Origin: Microvirga sp. KLBC 81
GTDB lineage: Bacteria > Pseudomonadota > Alphaproteobacteria > Rhizobiales > Beijerinckiaceae
NCBI RefSeq assembly: GCF_003075415.1
Contig: NZ_QDAH01000005.1
Location: forward strand, 62,001-126,000
Length of the DNA stretch: 64,000 bases
Direction: 5' to 3'
The position numbers were made by a program, and so were the translations under genes. Below are positions 55,324-61,935 of the stretch, in pieces (position 1 is the stretch's first letter; the number at the start of each line of letters is the position of its first letter). The notes under the pieces are model-generated. The model ran no database searches. It was not told the DNA's origin and saw only the letters and a program-made list of their open reading frames with translations.

Positions 55324-55602
55324 TCAGCGGCCCTCCGCTTTGGCGATGACGGCTTCAGCCTTGCCTATGAGATCTCCGGACGTTGCGAGTGTTCCGGTCT
55401 TGAGCGCAGTAACGAGCCAGTCCAATGCCTCCAACAGATCCGGAGCGGCGGCTATAAGACGGGCATTCTCGCCGTTCTCGTTGTAGAGAACGGCTATCTC
55501 TTGCTCCCATCCCCCCGGGTGCGTTCCGCGAATGTAAAAGATCCGCGGTTCGGTTGGATGGTCGTTCTTGGCTTCCCAAGGCCCAGGAGTGTGCTGTGCC
55601 AT
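55324..55602 (-). CDS. Phage protein with HTPGPW and NARLIAAAPDLL motifs
   Basis: A 92-residue protein. It begins MAQHTPGPWEAKND and contains NENGENARLIAAAPDLLEAL, a family very common in phages of proteobacteria but of unknown function. I start at ATG 55602, inside the stop of the upstream gene (ATGA), not at GTG 55605. Confidence 0.8.
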   Translation of the reverse strand: MAQHTPGPWEAKNDHPTEPRIFYIRGTHPGGWEQEIAVLYNENGENARLIAAAPDLLEALDWLVTALKTGTLATSGDLIGKAEAVIAKAEGR

Positions 55603-55961
55603 CACACGCCCTCCCGCACGGTCTCAGCGAGTTCAAAGCCCTCGCGGCGGCCTCTGAAAGCGTTGATGAGCTGGGAGTGCTCGGGCTTGGCGAGCTTGGA
55701 GTTGGCCTCAGCAATGCGCGCCTGGATGCTCTTCACCACGTCGGCGTGACGGGAGTGGAGCCCGGCCAGAATGGTGCTGATCGAGATCGCATCGCCATAG
55801 CGCGGGTCAAGCGTCTCTTCGAACCGCTCACGCTTCAGTTCGGTCTTGCCGATGCACAAATTCAAAAAAACGGCCTTTTCGCCGTCGTCGTCCAGTTCTG
55901 CGAGCCGGGCGTCTACCCGGTCGAGATATGTATCGATGCCCGTATCGGGATGCGTTGACAT
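55602..55961 (-). CDS. Phage hypothetical protein, first gene of the leftward operon
   Basis: A 119-residue, mostly helical protein: THPDTGIDTYLDRVDARLAELD, ISTILAGLHSRHADVVKSIQARIAEANSKL and AFRGRREGFELAETV. No family recognised. It starts at ATG 55961, about 80 bases from the repressor gene, and so is probably directly controlled by a promoter in that gap. Confidence 0.7.
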   Translation of the reverse strand: MSTHPDTGIDTYLDRVDARLAELDDDGEKAVFLNLCIGKTELKRERFEETLDPRYGDAISISTILAGLHSRHADVVKSIQARIAEANSKLAKPEHSQLINAFRGRREGFELAETVREGV

Positions 55962-55997
55962 TCGCCTCTCCTGTGGATGGAGAGACGTTACACGGCT

Positions 55998-56019
55998 CTG
56001 TGTTAGCGTGTCAACACAG
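55998..56019. promoter_or_regulatory. Inverted repeat in the leftward promoter region (candidate operator)
   Basis: CTGTGTT (55998-56004) and AACACAG (56013-56019) are perfect inverted arms around AGCGTGTC, upstream of the first gene of the leftward operon. The CAACAC core also occurs at the repressor operators at 56676-56737. I see no clear -35/-10 pair by eye. Confidence 0.5.
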
Positions 56020-56042
56020 AAGTTTGTTAAATGTGTTCGCTG

Positions 56043-56666
56043 TTAGCGCCGCGCGTATTTTCCTACAACACGATGAGCGACGGGCCACTCGCTGCGGTCC
56101 AAGGTAAACTTCTTGGGTGGGTTCCACTGCTCTACGTGCCAAGCCTCCGGCGTAACCCTCACGAGGTGCTTGATGGTGGCGCGGTCGTCGGCCGGATTGT
56201 TTGTATAGAAGATGTGGGTCTCGTCCGGTGTTGGCGGCAGCTTTGGATGAACGATTGCCCTTTGACCTGGCCTATACTCGGGGGACATGGATTCGCCGCT
56301 GATATAGACGAGGTAGCCGTCCTTCACGCCCTGCAGCGGTTCCGGCCGGGGTGCATAGTCGATCGGACTTTTCTCGACAACCATCTCGCCCGGACCGCCC
56401 TCTGCTGCCGCATAGACTGGCACGTCGCCGCCTATGCCTGTCGCTCGGGCGAAGATTTCAGGATCGTTCGCAACCTGGACGGCTGGCGGCGTCGGGCTGC
56501 CGGCGTCCTCGAGGGCTTTTAGGATCCTTGGGATTGCGCGGGAATGCTTCGTTTCCCCCGTCTCAATGCGGTGCAGGGTCTGCTGATTGGTTCCTGCCCT
56601 TTGAGCGAGCTGCTCTTGCGTAAGTCCCAAGGCTTCCCGGCGCTGTCGAATTTCGTTGCCACTCAT
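56043..56666 (-). CDS. Phage repressor, XRE HTH with S24 peptidase domain (CI/LexA-like)
   Basis: A 207-residue protein from ATG 56666. N-terminal HTH: MSGNEIRQRREALGLTQEQLAQRAGTNQQTLHRIE. The C-terminal S24 domain has YISGESMSPEYRPGQRAIV (catalytic Ser) and DRATIKHLVRVT (catalytic Lys), and the linker VPVYAAAEGGPGEM marks the likely self-cleavage region. It should hold lysogeny and be inactivated by RecA-driven cleavage on DNA damage. Divergent from a Cro-like gene, with operators between. Confidence 0.88.
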   Translation of the reverse strand: MSGNEIRQRREALGLTQEQLAQRAGTNQQTLHRIETGETKHSRAIPRILKALEDAGSPTPPAVQVANDPEIFARATGIGGDVPVYAAAEGGPGEMVVEKSPIDYAPRPEPLQGVKDGYLVYISGESMSPEYRPGQRAIVHPKLPPTPDETHIFYTNNPADDRATIKHLVRVTPEAWHVEQWNPPKKFTLDRSEWPVAHRVVGKYARR

Positions 56667-56675
56667 AGGGTTAGC

Positions 56676-56737
56676 GATAACACGGTTATCTATTACAGAT
56701 CCAACACGGTTATCAGACAAACATTCGTGTTGATATT
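56676..56737. promoter_or_regulatory. Operator region between CI-like and Cro-like genes
   Basis: Site 1 is a palindrome GATAAC-ACG-GTTATC (56676-56690). Site 2 (56702-56714) reads CAACACGGTTATC. Site 3, in the opposite strand sense (about 56723-56737), reads ATATCAACACGAAT. All share AACACG with flanking ATC/GAT halves. Three spaced sites between divergent repressor and Cro genes match the lambda OR arrangement. A further pair CACAC/GTGTG follows at 56738-56751. Confidence 0.7.
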
Positions 56738-56766
56738 CACACGCAAGTGTGTTTTCTATTTCCTTC

Positions 56767-57048
56767 ATGACAAGCACTCGAAAACTTATTGAGGCGGCGA
56801 TCGCCAAAGCAGGATCGGAAGCGAAGCTCGGTGAGCTTTGCGGGGTCAGCCAAAACGCGATCTGGCATGCCAAGAAGAGCGGCCGGGTTTCTGCGGAGCT
56901 GGCCAAGGCCATTCACGAGGCTACCGGAGGCGAGGTCCCCAAGTGGAGCCTGCGTCCTGACCTATGGGATCCGCCGCCAAACCCTCGATCCAGCCCCCTC
57001 GCGGGAGGGGGCGCCGCAAGCGCTGAGCCTGCCGGAGCTGGCGCATGA
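56767..57048 (+). CDS. Cro/YdaS-like helix-turn-helix protein
   Basis: A 93-residue protein from ATG 56767 (MTSTRKLIEAAIAKAGSEA). GSEAKLGELCGVSQNAIWHAKKSGRVSAELAKAIHEATGGEVPKWSLRPDLW is the Cro/YdaS HTH and its typical tail. The Pro/Gly/Ala-rich C-terminal part is disordered. First gene of the rightward operon and divergent from the CI-like gene, so it is the probable lytic-switch partner. Stop overlaps the next tiny gene. Confidence 0.8.
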   Translation: MTSTRKLIEAAIAKAGSEAKLGELCGVSQNAIWHAKKSGRVSAELAKAIHEATGGEVPKWSLRPDLWDPPPNPRSSPLAGGGAASAEPAGAGA

Positions 57049-57122
57049 CCCGCATTCGTGACGGATGGCTTGAGCATGTGACCGATGATGGCTGGATCCG
57101 CATCCGGAGGGTTGAGGCATGA
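57045..57122 (+). CDS. Tiny phage ORF
   Basis: 25 residues, MTRIRDGWLEHVTDDGWIRI then RRVEA, with start overlapping the Cro-like stop and its own stop overlapping an ATG at 57119. The chain of ATGA overlaps suggests translation. Composition is protein-like (Trp- and Arg-rich), but the length leaves this uncertain. Confidence 0.4.
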   Translation: MTRIRDGWLEHVTDDGWIRIRRVEA

Positions 57123-57127
57123 CCGGC

Positions 57128-57343
57128 TCATCTCGGTTCGCTGGCCATCAGCATGCGCGCGGTCATCGCGAGCGCATCGGCGGCCGGAGTGTCCGGCGCT
57201 TTGTTGGCGAAGTCGTCCAGCTCGTTCGCAAGATTTTCCAGCACTTCATTCGGTTTCTTGGGCTTCAGGGCTGCAACGAGGCTGATCGCGAAGGCTGTGA
57301 GAGTGGCCGCCAAGTCATCGGCGGTGAGGTGAGTATCGGACAT
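57128..57343 (-). CDS. Possible antisense phage gene
   Basis: A 71-residue frame starting at ATG 57343 (MSDTHLTADDLAATLTAFAI), continuing to AADALAMTARMLMASEPR. The composition is regular helical protein-like. It opposes the rightward operon, and the plus-strand frame over the same bases (57119-57436) looks like a shadow in comparison. GGGGGA lies six bases before its ATG. Function unknown. Confidence 0.5.
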   Translation of the reverse strand: MSDTHLTADDLAATLTAFAISLVAALKPKKPNEVLENLANELDDFANKAPDTPAADALAMTARMLMASEPR

Positions 57344-57355
57344 AGGAGGTCCCCC

Positions 57356-57436
57356 ATGGATGGAATCCCCCAACGGTACAGGCCGTTGGTTATCGTTTCG
57401 CGTACCAAGCGCGCCGATCTGAACGGAGGCGCCTGA
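57356..57436 (+). CDS. Tiny phage ORF with strong ribosome site
   Basis: 26 residues, MDGIPQRYRPLVIVSRTKR then ADLNGGA, behind AGGAGG six bases upstream of ATG 57356. Stop overlaps the next ATG as TGATG, so translation is likely coupled to the gene at 57436. Confidence 0.45.
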   Translation: MDGIPQRYRPLVIVSRTKRADLNGGA

Positions 57437-57825
57437 TGTCTCGAACCTACACAAGCTCGGCAGCAAGCTCCTTCGGCTTCGACCGAAGCGGTCTCCCCGT
57501 AATTGAAGCGGTCGTTGCGGTGGCTCGCCGTCTCTGGCCGAGCAAGACGGCCGTGAACCTGTCCAGCCGGGCAGGGGTGACGCATAGGGCTGCAGAATTT
57601 TGGTTGGCTCAAGGAACGGGCATGTCAGCCGATGCGCTGGCGGAGCTGCTTCGCTCCGATGCTGGCCGCGAGATCCTCGAAGCTCTGATGGGTGATGCGC
57701 GCCCGTCCTGGTGGCCTGCCTTCAAGGCCGATCTGGTCTTTGCCGATCTAGAACGCCGTGAAGCCGACAACCGTGCAGCCATCGAGGAACTAAGGCGTGA
57801 ATTCAATTCAAGACGCGCTCGGTAG
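57436..57825 (+). CDS. Phage hypothetical protein, HTH-like
   Basis: A 129-residue protein. TAVNLSSRAGVTHRAAEFWLAQGTGMSADALAELL is similar to a helix-turn-helix in gene regulators, and the C-terminal RREADNRAAIEELRREFNSRR is an amphipathic helix. ATG overlaps the previous stop (TGATG) and GGAGG lies eight bases upstream. Family unknown. Confidence 0.68.
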   Translation: MSRTYTSSAASSFGFDRSGLPVIEAVVAVARRLWPSKTAVNLSSRAGVTHRAAEFWLAQGTGMSADALAELLRSDAGREILEALMGDARPSWWPAFKADLVFADLERREADNRAAIEELRREFNSRRAR

Positions 57826-57931
57826 CGCGCTGTTGTGGCTCGCTGAGCAGTTGCAGACCGCAAGTGAGAAAACGCGGCGGGCTGCTCGGTGGGTGTGGGG
57901 GCTTAGAGGCTGGGAACGACACAAAAGTTAA
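57797..57931 (+). CDS. Small phage ORF, GTG start
   Basis: 44 residues from GTG 57797: NSIQDALGSALLWLAEQLQT then ASEKTRRAARWVWGLRGWER. An amphipathic Trp/Arg-rich peptide, possibly membrane-interacting. Overlaps the previous gene by 29 bases and has AAGG just before the start. From 57932 to 58125 I see no gene. Confidence 0.4.
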   Translation: MNSIQDALGSALLWLAEQLQTASEKTRRAARWVWGLRGWERHKS

Positions 57932-58125
57932 CCGTCAGTTCCAGTAAAATCTAAGCAAGAAAGGATCTGCGCGGATCTCTGCGCGGAAAAGACTTCGTGT
58001 TGCGTAATGGAAGGAACGTATTCTCGCACTGTATCATCTACGGGATACGCTTAGGAAACTAGAGAAGTTGTTTCGGGAAGTCGAATGGACACTCGGACTA
58101 CTCAAAAAGGATAGGGTAAAGACTG

Positions 58126-58635
58126 ATGGCAAACATTGGGCACAACTCGGAGGCCGCTTTCAATACAGAGAGCGTTGCCGCCGATCAACTCCGGTCCTTC
58201 ATCGAGCGCATCGAGCGCCTGGAGGAAGAGAAAGCCGGTATCGCGGGCGATATCAAGGATGTCTACGCCGAAGCTAAGGGCAACGGCTTCGACACAAAGG
58301 TGATGCGCAAGATCATCGCCCTTCGGAAGCGTGATTATGCCGAGCGCATGGAAGAGGAAGCGATCCTCGAACTCTACATGCAGGCGCTCGGGATGCTCAG
58401 CGACACGCCACTTGGGCAAGCTGCTATCCAGCGGGACTTCGGGGCCCTTGGCAAGGTGGCCCCACGAACAGATGCGGAGAAAGCATCTGGAGTTGCGGCC
58501 GCCTTCGTCAGCAGGGATGGCACGCGCTCGACGATCAGTTTCGGGGAGCAGGTCGATCTTGAAGAGGCCATCGCGGAATCCTCGCTTCCCGACGTGCCGG
58601 CCTTCCTGGACCGTCGCCAACCTGCGGGCGCCTGA
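58126..58635 (+). CDS. GapR/DUF2312-family DNA-binding protein with a C-terminal extension
   Basis: A 169-residue protein. Residues about 16-75 ([54 protein letters not shown]) are the GapR/DUF2312 coiled-coil domain. In Caulobacter GapR binds overtwisted DNA and supports replication and topology. Host proteins are about 85-90 residues; here a further 70 residues follow with no recognised domain. Phage genomes carry relatives. Probably a phage nucleoid-type protein. Confidence 0.85.
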   Translation: MANIGHNSEAAFNTESVAADQLRSFIERIERLEEEKAGIAGDIKDVYAEAKGNGFDTKVMRKIIALRKRDYAERMEEEAILELYMQALGMLSDTPLGQAAIQRDFGALGKVAPRTDAEKASGVAAAFVSRDGTRSTISFGEQVDLEEAIAESSLPDVPAFLDRRQPAGA

Positions 58636-58637
58636 TC

Positions 58638-59063
58638 ATGACCGATCTGGGCCGCATATCCATCCGCCTCGCCGGTGAGCCTGTTGGCAAGGGCCGTCCT
58701 CGTTTCTCGACAAAGTCGGGACGGGCTTTCACGCCGAGCAAGACTCGCTCCTATGAGGCGCAACTGAAGTATGCGGCCCAGCAAGCAATGGGTGAGCGTG
58801 CACCCTTGGACGGTCCTTTGTCCGTCCGGGTGGTCGCCTCGTTCCCAGTCCCTCAGAGCTTCTCGAAGAAGAAGCGCGAACTCGCCCTGGTGCATGTTCT
58901 TCGTCCGACAAAGGTTCCTGACTGCGACAACCTCCTGAAGACGCTCGATGCGCTCAATGAGGTTGTCTGGCGCGATGACAAGCAGATCGTCGATGCGCTG
59001 GTGCAGAAGGTCTACTCGGACATGCCCGGGCTCCTGATCCTTGTGGAGCCGCTGCCGTGCTAG
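58638..59063 (+). CDS. rusA: RusA-type Holliday junction resolvase
   Basis: A 141-residue endonuclease: GEPVGKGRPRFSTKSG at the start, the catalytic PDCDNLLKTLDALNEVVWRDDKQIVD block with its Asp residues, ending LLILVEPLP. RusA cuts four-way junctions during phage recombination. Start is two bases after the GapR-like gene. The end overlaps the next GTG start. Confidence 0.92.
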   Translation: MTDLGRISIRLAGEPVGKGRPRFSTKSGRAFTPSKTRSYEAQLKYAAQQAMGERAPLDGPLSVRVVASFPVPQSFSKKKRELALVHVLRPTKVPDCDNLLKTLDALNEVVWRDDKQIVDALVQKVYSDMPGLLILVEPLPC

Positions 59064-59446
59064 GCCTGACACCCAAACAGAAAGAATGCCGGGACTTCAT
59101 TCGCCGCTACATCAGCGAGCATGGGGCGTCTCCCAGCTTCGACGAGATTGCCGATGGCCTCGGGCTGCGCTCGAAGTCAGGAGTGCATCGGCTCGTCCAT
59201 GCTCTCGTTGAGCGTGGTCACGTCACCATCGTTGAGAACCGCAAGCGCACGATCATCCTGAACAGCCAAACGGCCACAATGCTTCTGCCGCCGTCTCTCG
59301 GGCTGTCTGCGTCTGTCGATGGCTTGGCGCTTGATCTTCCTGAAGAAGTCGTGCGTGCCCTCAAGACCCGTGCGGTGCGGCTTGGTGTGAGTCCGGTCAC
59401 CCTCATTCATGACGCCGTCCGCGCGTATGTGGGGGCAGGCGCATGA
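59057..59446 (+). CDS. LexA-type winged HTH fused to a ribbon-helix-helix-like domain
   Basis: A 129-residue protein starting at GTG 59057. Residues 1-65 match the LexA DNA-binding domain (LTPKQKECRDFIRRYISEHG, ASPSFDEIADGLGLRSKSGVHRLV, ALVERGHVTIVENRKRTI). There is no S24 protease domain. Instead residues about 88-127 (ALDLPEEVVRALKTRAVRLG to HDAVRAYVGAG) read like a strand-helix-helix RHH fold. A likely phage transcription factor; the target is unknown. Confidence 0.72.
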   Translation: MLGLTPKQKECRDFIRRYISEHGASPSFDEIADGLGLRSKSGVHRLVHALVERGHVTIVENRKRTIILNSQTATMLLPPSLGLSASVDGLALDLPEEVVRALKTRAVRLGVSPVTLIHDAVRAYVGAGA

Positions 59447-60027
59447 CCTGGATTTTCGATCCTCTGCCGCGCAATCAGTTCAAGGTCATCATGGCCGATC
59501 CGCCGTGGAAGTTCTCTGCAGGCACAAAGGGCCGCCCTCAGCACTATGACAGGATGACCGATAACGAGATCGCGCGGCTACCCGTCGAGGAGCTGGCGCA
59601 TCCTGACGGCTGCTGGCTCTTCCTGTGGGTTACGAGCCCGAAGATATTCCACATTGAGCGTATCGCGGAGACCTGGGGCTTTCGCTATTCCGGCCGGGCA
59701 TTCGTCTGGATCAAGACGGAGCGAGCCGAGAATGACCCGCTATTCGTGTTCTCGGATAGCCTGCACATGGGGCAGGGATTCACGACGAGAAAGAACGCGG
59801 AAGACTGCCTGCTCTTCCGACGCGGATCTCCAAAGCGCCTCTCCGCCTCGGTACATGAGGTCATCCTCTCCCCAGTCCGGGCCCATTCCCGCAAACCTGA
59901 TGAGGCCTACCGGCGCGCGCAACAGTACGCTGAGGGGCCGTACTGCGAGCTTTTCTCCCGCGAGAGCCGTGAAGGCTGGGCTACCTGGGGCAACCAAGTC
60001 GGCAAGTTCGACGAGGTGGCGGCATGA
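59443..60027 (+). CDS. MT-A70 family adenine N6 methyltransferase
   Basis: A 194-residue enzyme with DPPW motif (VIMADPPWKFSAGT), WLFLWVTSPKIFHIERIAE, and the SAM region RKNAEDCLLFRRGS with HSRKPDEAYRRAQ. It probably methylates adenine in DNA, as phage MT-A70 proteins do, possibly to evade host restriction or to mark promoters. ATGA overlap with the LexA-like gene. Confidence 0.88.
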   Translation: MTWIFDPLPRNQFKVIMADPPWKFSAGTKGRPQHYDRMTDNEIARLPVEELAHPDGCWLFLWVTSPKIFHIERIAETWGFRYSGRAFVWIKTERAENDPLFVFSDSLHMGQGFTTRKNAEDCLLFRRGSPKRLSASVHEVILSPVRAHSRKPDEAYRRAQQYAEGPYCELFSRESREGWATWGNQVGKFDEVAA

Positions 60028-60293
60028 GCTATTGGCACGACAAAGGCGTGAGGCTGGCTGAAGCGGCTCGCCATCGTAAGCCGACAGAATGGTCGTCACA
60101 CGACATCAGCAAGGCCCGCCAGATCATCCGTGATGGCGGCACGTCGCATGACGTATGGCAGGCGCTGTTCCCTGACATGCCTTATCGCACGGTGCACTGG
60201 CGCCTAGGCAAGCTCGGTATCAAGCCAATCCACGGCAAGGCTCACCGCGGTATCGAGACATCGCTGCCTGAAGATCGCAAGGGCAAAGCATGA
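60024..60293 (+). CDS. Phage small protein with GcrA-like helix-turn-helix
   Basis: An 89-residue protein: WSSHDISKARQIIRDGGTSHDVWQAL and RTVHWRLGKLGIKPI. The order W-S-x(n)-A-R-Q-I, then R-T-V-x-x-x-L-G-K-L-G, resembles the N-terminal HTH of GcrA, the alphaproteobacterial cell-cycle factor, but the match is partial. ATGA overlap with the methylase gene, so the two are coupled. Confidence 0.55.
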   Translation: MSYWHDKGVRLAEAARHRKPTEWSSHDISKARQIIRDGGTSHDVWQALFPDMPYRTVHWRLGKLGIKPIHGKAHRGIETSLPEDRKGKA

Positions 60294-60550
60294 CCACCTA
60301 CGCGCGCCAGCACGAGGTTCTGAAGATCACTGAGGAACAGGCCTTGGAGGGGTTCATGTACTTCCTCCAGGTCCGTTCCTCCAAGGCCGAGAAGTATCAC
60401 CACTTCGTTGAGGACCGGGTGAGTTGTGTCAGCACGCTTGAGCAGCTCGCGATCATGGAGAAGGCCTTCGGGACCGAGAAGGTGCGCAACTGGCTCGACG
60501 AAGCCGTGGCGAAGGCACAAGCGAAACTTGAGGGGCAGCATGAGCGATAA
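60290..60550 (+). CDS. Phage hypothetical protein
   Basis: An 86-residue protein: VLKITEEQALEGFMYFLQV, YHHFVEDRVSCVSTLEQLAI, KVRNWLDEAVAKAQAKLEG. All-helical, no known family. ATGA overlap with the previous gene. The following gene begins inside its end. Confidence 0.65.
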   Translation: MTTYARQHEVLKITEEQALEGFMYFLQVRSSKAEKYHHFVEDRVSCVSTLEQLAIMEKAFGTEKVRNWLDEAVAKAQAKLEGQHER

Positions 60551-61319
60551 AGCTCAATTCGAGAAAGAAGCCGATCTTTGTTCCGCATTCATTGAGGCGG
60601 CGACAAAGGGCGGGACGTGGAAGGCCTATCCTGAGACGGCAGGCTTCGACATCCTGCTAGTTCGCAATGATGGCGTTCAGATTGGGGTTGAAGCCAAGTT
60701 GGCCCTGAACGCGAAGGTGCTCGCACAGATCCTGCCCGGGCACATCAACTATTCGTACGCGTCTACCGGACCAGACTACAGGGCCGTGCTTGTCCCTGCC
60801 GGGAAGGATGGCGCTCTCCGTTCGGTCTGCGCTGCGCTAGGTATCACTGTCATCACATGCCGGCATGAGCAACCCGGAGACCGATGGTATCGGATATATG
60901 GGCCCGAGCTGCCGAACACTCGGTATGTGGATTCTAGCGACTGGCACGAATGGGCTCCGATGAAGCGGTGCGACGTCCCTGACTATGTGCCGGATGTCTC
61001 TGCTGGAGTTGCTTCGCCCGTTTCTCTCTCTGCCTGGAAGGTCAAGGCGATCAAGCTGGCGATCATCCTTGAGGAGCGTCCGGTAACCCGAGCTGATTTC
61101 AAGGCGCTGCAGCTCTCTCCGACGCGCTGGACTGATCCTTATACGGGCTGGCTGAGGAAGACGGACGAGGGATACGTCCCCGGTCCTCACATGCCGGATT
61201 TCAAGGCGCAGCATCCTCGCAATTACGAAGAGATCAAGGCGGACCGGGACCGCTGGATGCCTGGAGCCATACCAATGGTTACCCGCCCGAAGCAAGGCCA
61301 GCAGGAGGCGCTTCTATGA
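60540..61319 (+). CDS. Phage nuclease-like protein with C-terminal winged-helix-like part
   Basis: A 259-residue protein from ATG 60540. FDILLVRNDGVQIGVEAKLALNAK has the D...E-x-K spacing of a PD-(D/E)XK core, with VLAQILPGHINYSYASTGPDYRAVLVP as the next strands. The C-terminal KAIKLAIILEERPVTRADFKA to GWLRKTDEGYVPGPH resembles a winged HTH. Enzyme activity and target are not established. Overlaps the previous gene by 11 bases. Confidence 0.6.
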   Translation: MSDKAQFEKEADLCSAFIEAATKGGTWKAYPETAGFDILLVRNDGVQIGVEAKLALNAKVLAQILPGHINYSYASTGPDYRAVLVPAGKDGALRSVCAALGITVITCRHEQPGDRWYRIYGPELPNTRYVDSSDWHEWAPMKRCDVPDYVPDVSAGVASPVSLSAWKVKAIKLAIILEERPVTRADFKALQLSPTRWTDPYTGWLRKTDEGYVPGPHMPDFKAQHPRNYEEIKADRDRWMPGAIPMVTRPKQGQQEALL

Positions 61320-61633
61320 CGATCGACGCCTACGAACAGCATGAGGTTTCATTCGAGGAGTGGCGCCAGAATGCGAAACCGACCGCGACGGGCAATCGCA
61401 TTACCGTCTCGGATCATGCCCTCCTGCGCTATCTCGAGCGCGCCTGCGGCATGGAGATTGAAGCCATGCGGGAGGAGCTCGCCGGGATCCTGAGCGCCAT
61501 AGTTCGCCCTGGCCGGCAGACGATCGTCCGTGATGGGCTCCGGTTCATCTTTCGCGGGAACATTCTCACGACCGTCTATCAATGCGAGACCCGAGAGAGG
61601 CGTCCCTATCGGCTCCGGGCAAGGGGGCGGTGA
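61316..61633 (+). CDS. Phage hypothetical protein
   Basis: A 105-residue protein: ITVSDHALLRYLERACGMEIEAM and RQTIVRDGLRFIFRGNILTTVYQ. The HALLRYLER stretch recurs in short phage proteins of unknown function with an RNase-like or DUF4258-like beta fold; assignment is tentative. ATGA overlap at its start. Confidence 0.68.
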   Translation: MTIDAYEQHEVSFEEWRQNAKPTATGNRITVSDHALLRYLERACGMEIEAMREELAGILSAIVRPGRQTIVRDGLRFIFRGNILTTVYQCETRERRPYRLRARGR

Positions 61634-61935
61634 TGGCGAACACAGCCGCATTCCGAAACCGTGTGCTAAACGCGTGGGCTAACAGTTCTGCCGGCGACAT
61701 TGCCGATGCCGAAGGCGTCACGCGCAACGTGGTCCTGTCCATCGTTCGCCGCGGCCGCGAGACAGGTGATCCGCGCGCCGTCACCAAGCCCCACAACCCA
61801 CGCAAGCCGGGCTGGTGGACCGAAGGCGACCCACGCGTGATGGAGATAGCCCGGGCCGGCGCCAAAGCCAGCGTAGAGGCACGCTACGGGACTTTGGTCG
61901 AGGCATTCCGTGAACGGCGGGAGAAGCTGTCATGA
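61633..61935 (+). CDS. Phage helix-turn-helix protein
   Basis: A 100-residue protein from ATG 61633, within the previous stop (TGATG). NRVLNAWANSSAGDIADAEGVTRNVVLSIVRRGRETG is a helix-turn-helix pattern with a recognition helix TRNVVLSIVRRGR. The rest is Lys/Arg-rich (KPHNPRKPGWWTEGDPRVM). Another candidate phage regulator of the GcrA-like kind. Confidence 0.65.
   Translation: MANTAAFRNRVLNAWANSSAGDIADAEGVTRNVVLSIVRRGRETGDPRAVTKPHNPRKPGWWTEGDPRVMEIARAGAKASVEARYGTLVEAFRERREKLS

Noticed and set aside
57119..57436. 105-residue plus-strand frame in the phage rightward operon
   Set aside because: Its first two-thirds mirror a better minus-strand frame. Only the end from ATG 57356 has a strong ribosome site.
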